A DNA stretch of 7,667 nucleotides, taken from NCBI GenBank assembly GCA_023954795.1, contig JAGSHA010000143.1, forward strand, positions 1-7,667, given 5' to 3'. The stretch's first letter is position 1. Every line of letters starts with the position of its first letter. Source of the DNA: Oceanospirillaceae bacterium (GTDB lineage: Bacteria; Pseudomonadota; Gammaproteobacteria; Pseudomonadales; Balneatricaceae). This document shows, piece after piece, positions 1 to 6,146 of this stretch. Both the position numbers and the translations under genes were made by a program. Below the pieces are notes generated by a model. It worked only from the letters and a program-made list of their open reading frames with translations. It was not told where the DNA came from and did no database searches.

Positions 1-860
1 AAGGCATTGATCTGCCAACCATTATCGTCATGGATAACTCGTTTCATGGTCGGACAATGGCAACACTCAGTGCAACCGGCAACCGTTCTGCTCAGGCTGG
101 ATTCGAGCCACTGGTTGCAGGTTTTGTTCGTGCGCCTTACAACGATGTTGAAGCTGTCCGCAAGATTGCAGCGAACAACCCGAACGTTGTCGCCATTCTG
201 GTTGAACCTATTCAGGGCGAATCCGGTGTCGCTATCCCGGCAGACGATTACCTGAATCAGCTGCGCGATATCTGTGACGAACAGGACTGGCTCCTGATGC
301 TGGATGAAGTCCAGACCGGCAACGGTCGTACTGGTACATACTTTGCGTTCCAGCAAAACAACATCGTGCCGGACGTAGTCACGACCGCAAAAGGCCTCGG
401 CAACGGCGTACCCATCGGCGCATGTCTGGCAAGCGGCAAGGCTGCAACAGTCCTTGCACCGGGTAATCACGGCTCAACCTTTGGTGGAAACCCATTGGCT
501 TGCGCTGCTGCGCTGGCCGTTGTTGATACGATCAACAATGAAGGACTGGCAGAGCGCGCTAAAGAACTGGGCGACCGCATCGTACAGGGCTTCCGCGAAC
601 AGTTCGCTGGCGCTGACTACGTAAAAGAAGTACGTGGTGCAGGCCTGATGATCGCGATTGAACTGAGCGAAGCGGGTACAGAACTGGCCGTTCTGTCCAA
701 GGTAAAGGGTGTTCTTCTGAACGTGACTGGCGGTGGCAAAATTGTTCGTATGCTGCCTCCACTGATCATGTCAGACACTGAAGCAGACCTTCTGGTTAAC
801 ACCATTTCAAAACTGATCAAGATCTACTCTGCTGACGATCGTGCCAAGCCGCGTGTTTAA
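1..860 (+). CDS. argD: Acetylornithine aminotransferase (class III PLP aminotransferase), 5' end missing
   Basis: Converts N-acetylglutamate semialdehyde and glutamate to N-acetylornithine and 2-oxoglutarate in cytoplasmic arginine synthesis; many family members also act on succinyl-diaminopimelate precursors. The reading frame is open from the window edge (first full codon at base 3), so only the C-terminal 286 residues or so are visible, of about 390-400 usual for the family. Visible class III aminotransferase motifs, in order, are SFHGRT near the edge, VEPIQGESG, LDEVQTGNGRTG (the Asp that contacts the PLP ring nitrogen), TTAKGLGNGVPIGA with the PLP-binding Lys codon at 390-392, and GSTFGGNPLA. 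The ArgD assignment over other class III enzymes (AstC, GabT) rests on overall similarity plus argF starting 35 bases downstream on the same strand. A palindrome covers its stop codon. The annotated start lies outside the window. Confidence 0.9.
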   Translation, partial: GIDLPTIIVMDNSFHGRTMATLSATGNRSAQAGFEPLVAGFVRAPYNDVEAVRKIAANNPNVVAILVEPIQGESGVAIPADDYLNQLRDICDEQDWLLMLDEVQTGNGRTGTYFAFQQNNIVPDVVTTAKGLGNGVPIGACLASGKAATVLAPGNHGSTFGGNPLACAAALAVVDTINNEGLAERAKELGDRIVQGFREQFAGADYVKEVRGAGLMIAIELSEAGTELAVLSKVKGVLLNVTGGGKIVRMLPPLIMSDTEADLLVNTISKLIKIYSADDRAKPRV

Positions 861-867
861 CACGCGG
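849..867 (+). repeat. Perfect inverted repeat over the argD stop codon
   Basis: CCGCGTGTT at 849-857 and its exact reverse complement AACACGCGG at 859-867 flank one central T, and the argD TAA lies inside. As RNA it would fold into an 8-bp GC-rich stem with a 3-nt loop. The bases that follow (TCTCTT) are not a proper U run, so it is a poor intrinsic terminator. It may instead cause partial termination, slow ribosomes, or mark an RNA-processing or stabilising hairpin between argD and argF. A protein-binding palindrome is also possible. The symmetry is seen directly; the role is inferred. Confidence 0.5.
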
Positions 868-895
868 TCTCTTCAGACGCAGCGAGAAATCCATA

Positions 896-1810
896 ATGAC
901 AATAAGACACTTTTTAACTCTGCGGGACCTGTCTTCTGCGGAGCTTGACTCTGTAATCAACAGAGCAACTGAACTGAAACGCATCCTTCGCGACGGCGAA
1001 GTGTATGAACCACTGAAAAACCGTGTAATGTCGATGATTTTTGAGAAGTCATCGACCCGTACCCGCGTATCGTTCGAAGCAGGTATGGCACAGTTTGGCG
1101 GTCATGCAATGTTTTTGTCCCCACGTGATACCCAGCTGGGACGTGGTGAGCCTATCTCAGATAGTGCCCGCGTCATCTCCAGCATGGTTGATGTGGTTAT
1201 GATCCGTACGCATGGACACGACATTGTTGAAGAATTTGCCGCTAACTCCTCAGTACCGGTGATCAACGCACTGACCAATGAGTATCATCCATGTCAGCTG
1301 CTGGCCGATATGCAGACGTATCGCGAACACCGAGGCAGCATTCAGGGTAAAACTGTCACCTGGGTTGGTGATGGTAACAACATGTGCAACTCGTACATTA
1401 ACGCAGCCCGCCAGTTCGACTTCCATCTGAATATTGCTTGCCCGGTAGGTTTCGAACCGATGGCCGAGCTGCTGGAAGAGAACAAAGACCGCATCTCCAT
1501 CTTCCGCACACTGGAAGAAGCGATGAAAGACAGCCACCTGGTCGTCACCGATGTCTGGGCGTCCATGGGCCAGGAAGAAGAACAGAAAGAGCGCGAAGCA
1601 GCGTTTGCTGGCTATCAGGTCACTACTGAGCTGATGGATCTGGCAGATAAAGACGCCATTTTCATGCACTGCCTGCCCGCGCATCGCGGCGAGGAAGTCA
1701 GCGCTGAAATGATGGATGATCCTCGCTCGGTCGTCTTCGACGAAGCAGAAAACCGACTACATGCTCAAAAAGCACTGCTGGAGTTTTTGCTGGTCGGCAC
1801 CCCGGAATAA
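896..1810 (+). CDS. argF: Ornithine carbamoyltransferase
   Basis: Transfers the carbamoyl group of carbamoyl phosphate to L-ornithine to give citrulline, the sixth step of arginine synthesis; the family forms cytoplasmic trimers. The 304-residue product matches the usual length of about 300-335. It carries the carbamoyl-phosphate motif STRT (53-56, followed by RVSFEAG), HPCQ (131-134), the ornithine-binding loop DVWASMG (219-225), and the catalytic HCLPAHRG (258-265) with Cys259. The STRT motif and the SMG loop fit ornithine rather than aspartate carbamoyltransferase. The ATG at 896 is preceded only by a weak purine stretch (GCGAGA, about 882-887), so translation may benefit from coupling to argD 35 bases upstream. 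The anabolic form is inferred from the argD neighbour and the absence of arcA or arcC in view. Confidence 0.96.
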   Translation: MTIRHFLTLRDLSSAELDSVINRATELKRILRDGEVYEPLKNRVMSMIFEKSSTRTRVSFEAGMAQFGGHAMFLSPRDTQLGRGEPISDSARVISSMVDVVMIRTHGHDIVEEFAANSSVPVINALTNEYHPCQLLADMQTYREHRGSIQGKTVTWVGDGNNMCNSYINAARQFDFHLNIACPVGFEPMAELLEENKDRISIFRTLEEAMKDSHLVVTDVWASMGQEEEQKEREAAFAGYQVTTELMDLADKDAIFMHCLPAHRGEEVSAEMMDDPRSVVFDEAENRLHAQKALLEFLLVGTPE

Positions 1811-1828
1811 GCGTAATTCAGCACTGAC

Positions 1829-1861
1829 AATCGGGCTGGAACGATTGAATCCAGCCCGATT
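1829..1861 (+). terminator. Hairpin downstream of argF, possible terminator
   Basis: A perfect 12-bp stem pairs 1829-1840 (AATCGGGCTGGA) with 1850-1861 (TCCAGCCCGATT) around a 9-nt loop, 18 bases after the argF stop. The sequence that follows (CACCTCTATTCC) is pyrimidine-rich but has no solid T run, so termination may be inefficient or need other factors. It separates argF from metR and lies upstream of the metR start. The fold is seen directly and the terminator role is inferred. Confidence 0.5.
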
Positions 1862-1885
1862 CACCTCTATTCCCTACAGAGCAAC

Positions 1886-1891
1886 TATACT
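1886..1891 (+). promoter_or_regulatory. Possible -10 box of a metR promoter
   Basis: TATACT matches five of six bases of the sigma-70 -10 consensus and lies between the argF hairpin and the metR start. No good -35 box sits at the right distance: the nearest candidate, TTCACC at 1860, would need a 20-base spacer. The call is therefore tentative. No MetR-type TGAA-N5-TTCA box was found here. Confidence 0.25.
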
Positions 1892-1922
1892 TCGACATAC
1901 ATCTGTCACAGGGGAGCAAGTA

Positions 1923-2837
1923 ATGATCGAACTTCGTCATCTGAAAACACTGTCTGCCCTCCGTGATGCGGGCAGTCTGGTTGAAGCCGCGGAGCGTGTT
2001 CATCTGACACAATCAGCGCTCTCTCATCAGATAAAGGACCTCGAAGACCGGTTGGATTGCTCGCTGTTTATCCGCAAAACAAAACCGATCTGCTTTACCA
2101 GTGCCGGGCAACGACTGCTCTCTCTGGCGGACGAAATGCTACCCATGATTCGCAGTGCTGAGCGGGATATCGCCCGATTAGCTGGCGGGGAAGCAGGACG
2201 TCTGAACCTATGCATTGAGTGTCACAGCTGCTTTGACTGGCTGATGCCTACGATTGACCACTTCCGCCAGCACTGGCCTGAAGTCGAGTTGGATCTATCC
2301 AGTGGCTTTAGCTTTCAGCCTTTACCTGCGTTGGCGCGTGGCGATCTGGATCTGGTCATTACCGCTGATCCGGAACCGCGTAACGGCATTACCTACGTGC
2401 CACTGTTTACATACGAATCGGTATTGGCAATCAGCAAACAGCACCGGTTGATGGCCCGCAAGCATATCCACCCGACTGATCTGGAGCAGGAAGTTCTGAT
2501 TACCTATCCGGTCGAACCGAGTCGCTTAGATATATTTAACCACTTTCTGGATCCGGCTGGCGTCGAGCCAAGTAGCATTCGCACGGCAGAGCTCACCGTA
2601 ATGATGCTACAACTGGTGGCCAGTGGCCGTGGGGTTGCTGCCCTACCTAACTGGGCGCTGCATGAATATTTACAAAGAGAGTATATCGCCGCACGCTCAC
2701 TGGGCGAAAAAGGTGTCTGGTGTACTCTGTACGCTGCGATTAGAGACGATCAGAAAAATGCAGACTTTATGGTGGACTTCCTCAACACCGCCAAGGAAGT
2801 CTCTTTCCGCAATCTGACCGGCATCAAATCAGCCTGA
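1923..2837 (+). CDS. metR: MetR-like LysR-family transcriptional regulator
   Basis: A 304-residue LysR-type activator; in Enterobacteria MetR controls metE, metH and related methionine genes with homocysteine as co-effector. The N-terminal winged helix-turn-helix spans about residues 3-62 (MIELRHLKTL start; TQSALSHQIKDLEDRL recognition region), followed by an effector domain from about residue 93. Stretches typical of MetR rather than a general LysR protein include IECHSCFDWL (98-107), the LITYPVEPSRLD segment (192-203), and the aligned C-terminal block around LYAAIRD (269-275). The reading frame is open upstream to base 1716 inside argF, but the ATG at 1923 is chosen because GGGGAG at 1911-1916 is well placed and the family sequence begins exactly there. 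metE is normally divergent from metR; here the upstream gene is argF, so the target lies elsewhere. Confidence 0.88.
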   Translation: MIELRHLKTLSALRDAGSLVEAAERVHLTQSALSHQIKDLEDRLDCSLFIRKTKPICFTSAGQRLLSLADEMLPMIRSAERDIARLAGGEAGRLNLCIECHSCFDWLMPTIDHFRQHWPEVELDLSSGFSFQPLPALARGDLDLVITADPEPRNGITYVPLFTYESVLAISKQHRLMARKHIHPTDLEQEVLITYPVEPSRLDIFNHFLDPAGVEPSSIRTAELTVMMLQLVASGRGVAALPNWALHEYLQREYIAARSLGEKGVWCTLYAAIRDDQKNADFMVDFLNTAKEVSFRNLTGIKSA

Positions 2838-2854
2838 TCAGATTAACAAGGATG

Positions 2855-3355
2855 TTATTTTGCGGACACCGTTTGGTATAGCTGAGCCAGATCCAGAATT
2901 ACGTCTTGCGAGGCCGCCACGTAGGCACCAGAACTCAGCTCTTTCTGCGCCGCCTCCTTTTTCACTCCCTCACCGCTTTGCACCATCTCCAGAACAGAGC
3001 CGGCACACTGATGAAAGCGTGCATGGTCCTGACGTAACTTCTGAAACAATTCAACTTCGCCAAACTGCTGTCCGCCGCTGCCATGAATCCATTTACCCAG
3101 CATACACAGGTCGTCACGGCACAGGTTAGCAACCGAAAGTTCATTGGCCGAATCATTGTCCAGCGCGGACTGAAGCTTGACCTTCCACTCCTGATGCGCC
3201 TCGATCGCAGAACGAAAATTCAGGCCCGCCGCCTCTTCCTCCACTGAATCTGCCGCTGCAACAGGTCCGGCAGAAATTGATTCGTCCAGAGCACTGCTCA
3301 CTTCACCGCCCTGCTTAGCTGTAAACACACGCTTAAGCCATTTACCAAAACTCAT
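2855..3355 (-). CDS. Stand-alone CZB (chemoreceptor zinc-binding) domain protein
   Basis: A 166-residue cytoplasmic protein without signal peptide or membrane segment. A low-complexity, Ala/Ser/Glu-rich stretch (about 12-45) leads into a CZB domain at about 46-120. The expected zinc ligands are all present: His54 in AHQEWK, Cys84 in DLCMLGKW, and His111 and His115 in DHARFH, the H-C-H-H set known from DgcZ and TlpD. CZB domains normally sit on chemoreceptors or diguanylate cyclases and bind zinc very tightly; here there is no output domain, and the last 45 residues are an Ala/Gln/Ser-rich probable helix. A basic N-terminus (GKWLKRVFTAKQ) could touch membrane or a partner. GGGAG at 3362-3366 sets the ATG. 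It ends 17 bases from convergent metR. The exact function is unknown; sequestration or reporting of zinc, or binding to a partner receptor, is inference. Confidence 0.82.
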   Translation of the reverse strand: MSFGKWLKRVFTAKQGGEVSSALDESISAGPVAAADSVEEEAAGLNFRSAIEAHQEWKVKLQSALDNDSANELSVANLCRDDLCMLGKWIHGSGGQQFGEVELFQKLRQDHARFHQCAGSVLEMVQSGEGVKKEAAQKELSSGAYVAASQDVILDLAQLYQTVSAK

Positions 3356-3463
3356 ACGACTCTCCCTTTCTTTATTTTTATTTTTGGTACATTCGTCGTT
3401 TCATCAGATCGAACTATCCAGCGACCTTATAAACCTCAACAGCAGCAGTTATTGCGTTAAGAC

Positions 3464-3841
3464 CTACTCTTCCCAGTTTTCAATCACTTCTTTAGCGGCG
3501 CGGAATGCTTCCTGAGCAGCGGGAGCACCGCAGTAGACGATAGAATGCAGCAACACTTCCTGAATTTCTTCCGGTGTACAACCGTTACGCAGCGCTCCAC
3601 GCACATGCCCTTTCATCTCAGTGGGTGCTTTCAGCGCTGCAAGCATCGCGATGGTCACCAAACTACGCGTATTACGTGGCAAGGTTTCACGCTGCCACGT
3701 TGAACCCCACGCATTTTCGTTAATCCAATCCTGCAGGGGTGCCGTAAATTCAGTGGTGTTATCGATGGCTTTTTGTACGAATTCCTCACCCATTACTTCG
3801 GTGCGTACAGCCAGTCCATTCTCGCGATCTTCAATAGCCAT
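3464..3841 (-). CDS. Carboxymuconolactone decarboxylase (CMD) family protein, PcaC-like
   Basis: A 125-residue single-domain CMD/AhpD-superfamily protein. It resembles 4-carboxymuconolactone decarboxylase (PcaC), which converts 4-carboxymuconolactone to 3-oxoadipate enol-lactone in protocatechuate breakdown. The typical block is LPRNTRSLVTIAMLAAL (54-70), GHVRGALRNGCTPEEIQEVL (78-97) and HSIVYCGAPAAQEAF (99-113), with His79 and His99 likely near the active site. There is no CxxC pair, so it is not an AhpD peroxidase-type member. The frame could extend 16 residues upstream to 3889, but the ATG at 3841 is preferred because a perfect AGGAGG (3849-3854, reversed) lies 7 bases before it and MAIEDRENG matches the family N-terminus. 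No other pca gene is in view, so a role in protocatechuate breakdown is unproven. It is divergent from the DAHP synthase gene and upstream of the CZB gene. Confidence 0.87.
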   Translation of the reverse strand: MAIEDRENGLAVRTEVMGEEFVQKAIDNTTEFTAPLQDWINENAWGSTWQRETLPRNTRSLVTIAMLAALKAPTEMKGHVRGALRNGCTPEEIQEVLLHSIVYCGAPAAQEAFRAAKEVIENWEE

Positions 3842-3848
3842 GTCATAA

Positions 3849-3854
3849 CCTCCT
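3849..3854 (-). promoter_or_regulatory. Strong ribosome binding site deciding the CMD gene start
   Basis: On the minus strand this reads AGGAGG, seven bases before the ATG at 3841, and it is the strongest Shine-Dalgarno sequence in the window. It lies inside the longer open frame, which argues against the upstream start at 3889 and suggests high translation of the small protein. Confidence 0.8.
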
Positions 3855-3906
3855 AAAAAATTTGCATTTACCCTAACGTAAAATAGCAAACAGGAAAATC
3901 GTACTC

Positions 3907-3934
3907 TTGTTTCTTTAATGCATTGCCTTACACT
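3907..3934 (+). promoter_or_regulatory. Possible sigma-70 promoter of the DAHP synthase gene
   Basis: TTGTTT (3907-3912) and TACACT (3929-3934), 16 bases apart, are a weak but plausible -35/-10 pair in the 128-base divergent gap between the CMD and DAHP synthase genes. Transcription would begin near 3941, leaving a leader of about 30 bases, too short for a leader-peptide attenuator. No clear promoter was identified for the CMD gene on the other strand. Confidence 0.3.
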
Positions 3935-3969
3935 GTCGCCCTTAACTTACGAAATTCTCAGGACTCAAC

Positions 3970-5322
3970 ATGCAAAACTGGACCCCGAACAGCTGGCGTA
4001 ATCATCCAATCGTCCAGCAACCGGATTATCCGGATCAGGCTGCCCTCAAGCAGGTCGAACAGACGCTGACAGAAATGCCTCCTCTGGTGTTTGCCGGTGA
4101 AATTCGCGCCCTGCAATCACAACTGGCAGAGGTCGCAAACGGTAACGCCTTTCTCCTTCAGGGTGGCGACTGTGCGGAAAGTTTTGCAGAGTTTAACGCG
4201 AATAAGATTCGTGACACGTTTCAGGTCATGCTGCAAATGGCAGTGGTACTGACGTTTGCGGGTAGCTGCCCGGTGGTAAAAATTGGCCGCATGGCGGGCC
4301 AGTTTGCTAAACCCCGCTCCACAGGCATGGAGACAAGCAACGGCATAGAACTGCCAAGCTACCGCGGCGATATCGTCAACGACATCAACTTCACCGCTGG
4401 CTCCCGAGCACCCGATCCAGAGCGTCTTCTGCAGGCCTATCACCAGTCTGCTTCCACGCTGAACCTGTTGCGCGCATTCGCGCAGGGCGGCTTTGCCGAT
4501 CTGAATCAGGTTCACCAGTGGAACCTCGGTTTTGTTAAAAAGAGTCCGCTGGGCGAAAAATACCAGCATCTGGCCGGTCAGATTGATCAGGCGTTGGCAT
4601 TTATGGATGCATGCGGCCTGAACGCAGGCACCACGCCTCAGATTCACGAGACCAGCCTGTATACCTCTCACGAAGCCCTTCTGCTGGGTTATGAAGAGGC
4701 TCTGACACGTCAGGACAGCATCACCAATCAGTGGTACGACTGCTCTGCACATATGCTGTGGATCGGTGACCGCACTCGCCAGACGGATCACGCCCACGTA
4801 GAGTTTTTACGCGGCGTACAGAACCCGATTGGTGTAAAAGTCGGTCCAAGCACCTCCAGAGAGGACCTGATTCGCCTGATCGATATCCTAAATCCGGATA
4901 ACACACCGGGCCGCCTGACACTGATCGCTCGCATGGGTGCAGAGAACATCGAAACCATGCTACCCCCTCTGGTCCGCGCAGTTAAAGAGGAAGGACGCAA
5001 TGTGGTCTGGAGTTCAGACCCGATGCACGGCAACACCATTAAGGCATCCTCCGGTTATAAAACCCGTAGCGTCGATTCCATCCTGAAAGAGATGAAAGGT
5101 TTCTTCCAGGTACATCGTGCAGAAGGCACCTACGCCGGTGGCGTGCACTTTGAGATGACTGGCCAGAACGTTACCGAGTGTATTGGTGGTGCATACCAGA
5201 TCACCGAAGAAGGCCTTGCGGATCGTTATCACACGCATTGCGACCCACGCCTGAACGGCGAACAGGCACTGGAGCTTGCGTTCCTGATTGCTGACACGCT
5301 GAAGGAAGCACGGGGTAAGTAA
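3970..5322 (+). CDS. Class II (plant-type) 3-deoxy-7-phosphoheptulonate (DAHP) synthase
   Basis: Condenses phosphoenolpyruvate and erythrose 4-phosphate into DAHP, the first step of the shikimate pathway to aromatic amino acids. The 450-residue protein spans the family length. Conserved blocks are FLLQGGDCAESF (61-72), RMAGQFAKPRS (107-117), CSAHMLWIGDRTRQ (258-271), NPIGVKVGPSTS (285-296), DPMHGNT (350-356), HFEMTGQNVTEC (393-404) and CDPRLNG (424-430). By alignment with the Mycobacterium tuberculosis enzyme, the metal ligands are Cys68, His353, Glu395 and Asp425, all present, so it should be active. AGGA at 3960-3963 supports the ATG. It is followed by yqcC with a one-base overlap. Names used for homologues vary (aroG, aroF, phzC), so no symbol is given. 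No phenazine genes surround it, which favours a housekeeping role. Feedback regulation cannot be read from the sequence. Confidence 0.95.
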   Translation: MQNWTPNSWRNHPIVQQPDYPDQAALKQVEQTLTEMPPLVFAGEIRALQSQLAEVANGNAFLLQGGDCAESFAEFNANKIRDTFQVMLQMAVVLTFAGSCPVVKIGRMAGQFAKPRSTGMETSNGIELPSYRGDIVNDINFTAGSRAPDPERLLQAYHQSASTLNLLRAFAQGGFADLNQVHQWNLGFVKKSPLGEKYQHLAGQIDQALAFMDACGLNAGTTPQIHETSLYTSHEALLLGYEEALTRQDSITNQWYDCSAHMLWIGDRTRQTDHAHVEFLRGVQNPIGVKVGPSTSREDLIRLIDILNPDNTPGRLTLIARMGAENIETMLPPLVRAVKEEGRNVVWSSDPMHGNTIKASSGYKTRSVDSILKEMKGFFQVHRAEGTYAGGVHFEMTGQNVTECIGGAYQITEEGLADRYHTHCDPRLNGEQALELAFLIADTLKEARGK

Positions 5323-5648
5323 TGGATCGAAACGTACGCGTCAGCGCCCTGCTGAGTTCGATTCAGTCCGAAATGCAGTCGCAACAGCTGTGGGCCGCTC
5401 AATCGCCTTCAGCTGAAGCGCTGAGCAGCCAGCAGCCATTTTGTGTGGATACCCTGATGTTTACGGAGTGGGTGCAGTGGCTCATGCTTCCGCGCCTGCA
5501 AATGATGATTGATCAGCGCACATCATTGCCACAGAACAGCAATATGCATGCAATGGCAGAAGAAGCCTTTAAGCGGATTGAGGCGGATACTAACCAACTG
5601 CTTGAGTTGATCAAAGCGCTGGATGAGGCGCTAAACGTACGCCATTAA
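5322..5648 (+). CDS. YqcC-family (DUF446) protein
   Basis: A 108-residue, soluble, probably all-helical protein of the YqcC family, function unknown. The family hallmark is visible at 38-59: QPFCVDTLMFTEWVQWLMLPRL, against the QPF.MDTM...EW.QW..IPRM pattern of E. coli YqcC. There is no signal peptide; the last 30 residues form a predicted Leu/Glu/Lys helix. Its ATG shares one base with the TAA of the DAHP synthase gene (TAATG), so translation is very likely coupled and the two are co-transcribed. In E. coli and many relatives yqcC precedes truC, a tRNA pseudouridine synthase gene; here the operon instead ends after yqcC at a terminator. The pairing with DAHP synthase does not by itself show a shared function. 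Confidence 0.88.
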   Translation: MDRNVRVSALLSSIQSEMQSQQLWAAQSPSAEALSSQQPFCVDTLMFTEWVQWLMLPRLQMMIDQRTSLPQNSNMHAMAEEAFKRIEADTNQLLELIKALDEALNVRH

Positions 5649-5683
5649 GACACTGAGCAAATGCTGCAACAGTGATGGATGAG

Positions 5684-5728
5684 AAAAGCGGATTTTCACT
5701 TTAGAATCAGGTGAAGATCCGCTTTTTT
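5684..5728 (+). terminator. Rho-independent terminator between yqcC and the CBS gene, probably bidirectional
   Basis: Bases 5684-5699 pair with 5711-5726 over 16 positions, all Watson-Crick except one G-U wobble, around an 11-nt loop. The stem is AAAAGCGGAT on the left and ATCCGCTTTT on the right plus the TTCAC/GTGAA inner part. Six T's (5723-5728) follow on the plus strand; on the minus strand the A run of the left arm becomes a four-T run. It lies 35 bases after yqcC and 19 bases after the CBS-gene stop on the other strand, so it can end both convergent transcripts. Confidence 0.85.
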
Positions 5729-5747
5729 ATAAGTAGAAAAGCTCAGA

Positions 5748-6146
5748 TCAGATCAAACCTTTCAGCACGATATCGTTGTAACCCACAACACCCATCACCT
5801 GACCGTTTTCGATCACCGGTGCCGATGCCAGGCCGAAGTTATCAAACATCCGGGCACAGTATCGTACATCCATACGCGCCTCAACGGAGAGTACAGGCTT
5901 CGCCATCACTTCATAGACGTTCACCCGCTCCGGTGCACGATCCTTAGCGACCACTTCTTTTGCAATATCAGACAACAAAAGAATACCGTATTCATCGTCT
6001 TCATGACGTTTGTTGATTAGCAGAACAGAAACGGACTTCTGCTTGAACAGATCCAGTGCCTCTTTAATCGTCACCAGACCGTCAACTATCGCATAGTCCT
6101 GAGTCATTACATCCTTAACCCGTACGACCTCTTTTTTGCCGCTCAT
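5748..6146 (-). CDS. Tandem CBS-domain protein
   Basis: A 132-residue soluble protein made of two CBS domains: about residues 9-67 (KDVMTQDYAIV start, YGILLLSDIAKEVV end) and 74-131 (YEVMAKPVLSV start, GVVGYNDIVLKG end). Bateman modules of this kind bind adenine nucleotides such as AMP, ATP or SAM and control partner channels, transporters or enzymes. The ribose-contacting Asp of the usual G-I-x-T-x-x-D motif is kept in both halves (Asp60, Asp125), but the Thr/Ser position is Leu57 and Gly122, so the ligand may differ. The ATG overlaps the TGA of the PII-like gene by four bases (ATGA), with GAGGAAGAG upstream. It is the last gene of the operon before the terminator. That it senses a nucleotide for the DUF1538 proteins is inferred from position only. 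Confidence 0.88.
   Translation of the reverse strand: MSGKKEVVRVKDVMTQDYAIVDGLVTIKEALDLFKQKSVSVLLINKRHEDDEYGILLLSDIAKEVVAKDRAPERVNVYEVMAKPVLSVEARMDVRYCARMFDNFGLASAPVIENGQVMGVVGYNDIVLKGLI

Noticed and set aside
1250..1684. Open frame of 144 codons on the minus strand inside argF
   Set aside because: It is antisense to a clear ornithine carbamoyltransferase and has no family resemblance.
1846..1863. TGAA ... TTCA pair as a MetR box upstream of metR
   Set aside because: The spacer is 10 bases rather than the 5 of the known box, and it overlaps the argF hairpin.
1716..1922. 69-residue in-frame extension of the MetR gene into argF
   Set aside because: It overlaps argF, has no MetR-family sequence, and a well-placed GGGGAG precedes the ATG at 1923 where family similarity begins.
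3356..3463. TATAAG as a -10 box for the CZB gene on the minus strand (around 3426-3431)
   Set aside because: No acceptable -35 box at 16-18 bases, so it is not listed as a promoter.
3842..3889. 16-residue extension of the CMD protein (start at 3889)
   Set aside because: AGGAGG lies within it, seven bases before the ATG at 3841, and the family N-terminus matches that start.
4117..4797. Long open frame (226 codons) on the minus strand inside the DAHP synthase gene
   Set aside because: It lies entirely inside a well-conserved gene and has no recognisable motif; long antisense frames are expected by codon bias.
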